In this document: positions 12,473 through 13,072 of the stretch, piece after piece
Layout: every line of letters begins with the position of its first letter
How positions within the stretch are numbered: position 1 is the first letter of the stretch
Source: Collinsella aerofaciens
Lineage (GTDB): Bacteria > Actinomycetota > Coriobacteriia > Coriobacteriales > Coriobacteriaceae
Direction: 5' to 3'
Assembly: GCA_905213725.1 (NCBI GenBank)
Contig: CAJMJM010000048.1
Span: forward strand, 1-13,072
Length of the DNA stretch: 13,072 bases
Notes under the pieces: generated by a model
Databases searched by the model: none
Told to the model about the DNA's origin: nothing
What the model saw: only the letters and a program-made list of their open reading frames with translations
Translations under genes and position numbers: made by a program

Positions 12473-13072
12473 TTACTGCTGCAATGACCTTAATAGTCTA
12501 ATTTCAGCTGCATAACCTGCAAGTTCGTTCGGAGTCTCCAAAATAAACGGCAGCGAACGCAAACGGCCATTCGATACAATATTCTGCATAACCTGCATAC
12601 CGCCACCAAATTCCTCGCTGCCAAGGTATCCTTTGCCGATGCACTCGTGACGATCTTTATGGGCGCCACAAGGGTTCTTCGAATCGTTGATGTGTACGGC
12701 ATGCAAGCGATCGATACCCACCACGCGGTCGAACTCGTCGAGTACGTCGTCCAGATCATGGATGATGTCGTAGCCGGCATCGCTCACATGGCAGGTGTCC
12801 AAACAAACGCCCAGCTTATCGGACAGCTCTGGGCACTTGGCGGCAACGCCCTCGATAATGCACGCCAGTTCTTCAAAGCTACGGCCCACCTCGGTGCCCT
12901 TGCCTGCCATGGTCTCAAGCAATACCGTCGTCTGCTGTCCCTCAAACATCACCTGGCACAGCGTGTCGACAATCATCTGAATGCCGACGTCTGCCCCCTG
13001 TCCCACATGCGCACCGGGATGAAAATAGTAGTAGTTGCCGGGCCGCGCTTACAAGCGCAGCAGATCCTCGGC
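12473..13072 (-). pseudogene. nfo: Endonuclease IV (AP endonuclease), 5' partial, with an in-frame stop
   Basis: The C-terminal part of Nfo, a zinc enzyme that cuts DNA at abasic sites in base-excision repair. The intact stretch from 13048 to 12473 contains FHPGAHVGQG, LLETMAGKGTEVG, CLDTCHVSDAGYD, HAVHINDSKN, GAHKDRHECIGKG and LPFILETPNE, carrying most of the expected metal ligands (His of FHPG, Glu, Asp/His, His, Asp/His, Glu). The minus-strand frame carries a TAA at 13051-13049, yet the seven codons before it (AEDLLRL) look like continuing Nfo sequence with no frameshift. A product started at the GTG at 13006 would lack essential ligands. So the gene is either inactivated by a point change or the base is a sequencing error. 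The rest of the gene lies beyond the window. It ends 147 bases ahead of the binding protein start, on the same strand. Confidence 0.8.

Overview
The window is dense, high-GC (roughly 60%) bacterial DNA with strong Shine-Dalgarno (SD) sites, several GTG/TTG starts and a lipoprotein-type solute-binding protein. The gene mix (DUF3793 protein plus short flavodoxin, UvrX/YqjW-like Y-family polymerase plus YolD-like protein) and the interspersed AAAAAGGGACAGGTT repeats suggest a Gram-positive gut anaerobe of the class Coriobacteriia, probably Collinsella. That assignment is inference from content, not a database match.

Layout. (a) 1-2646, + strand: a possible remnant of a conjugative element, with an unrecognised protein, a ClpP-like serine peptidase with an intact triad, and a short VirD4/TraG-type ATPase overlapping it by 8 bases. 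(b) 2725-4482, - strand: glucose-6-phosphate isomerase (pgi) and its terminator. (c) 4606-5356: a perfect 20-bp inverted repeat, a half-length iron-alcohol-dehydrogenase-like ORF, and a second copy of the 17-base repeat core. (d) 5357-7352, + strand: a promoter with an SOS-type operator, then a Y-family polymerase and a YolD-like protein overlapping by 8 bases. (e) 7155-7809, - strand: a membrane-anchored heavy-metal-associated (HMA) domain protein with a CsoR-like operator; its probable terminator lies inside the yolD-like gene. (f) 7871-9199, + strand: a DUF3793 protein and a short-chain flavodoxin, with a possible DtxR-family operator. (g) 9165-12411, - strand: a polar amino acid ABC importer in the order binding protein, hairpin, permease, ATPase; the permease has an unusual extracytoplasmic N-terminal domain. 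(h) 12473-13072, - strand: the C-terminal part of endonuclease IV (nfo), interrupted by an in-frame TAA just inside the window edge.

Together these are mostly housekeeping and stress genes: sugar phosphate metabolism, SOS mutagenesis, metal handling, iron-sparing redox, amino acid uptake and base-excision repair. The less ordinary parts are the ClpP/VirD4 pair, the repeat that supplies the -35 of an SOS promoter, the long insert in the polymerase, the cysteine cluster in the DUF3793 protein, the permease fusion and the nonsense codon in nfo. No tRNA, rRNA, CRISPR array or transposase gene was seen, and no gene-free stretch exceeds 300 bases.
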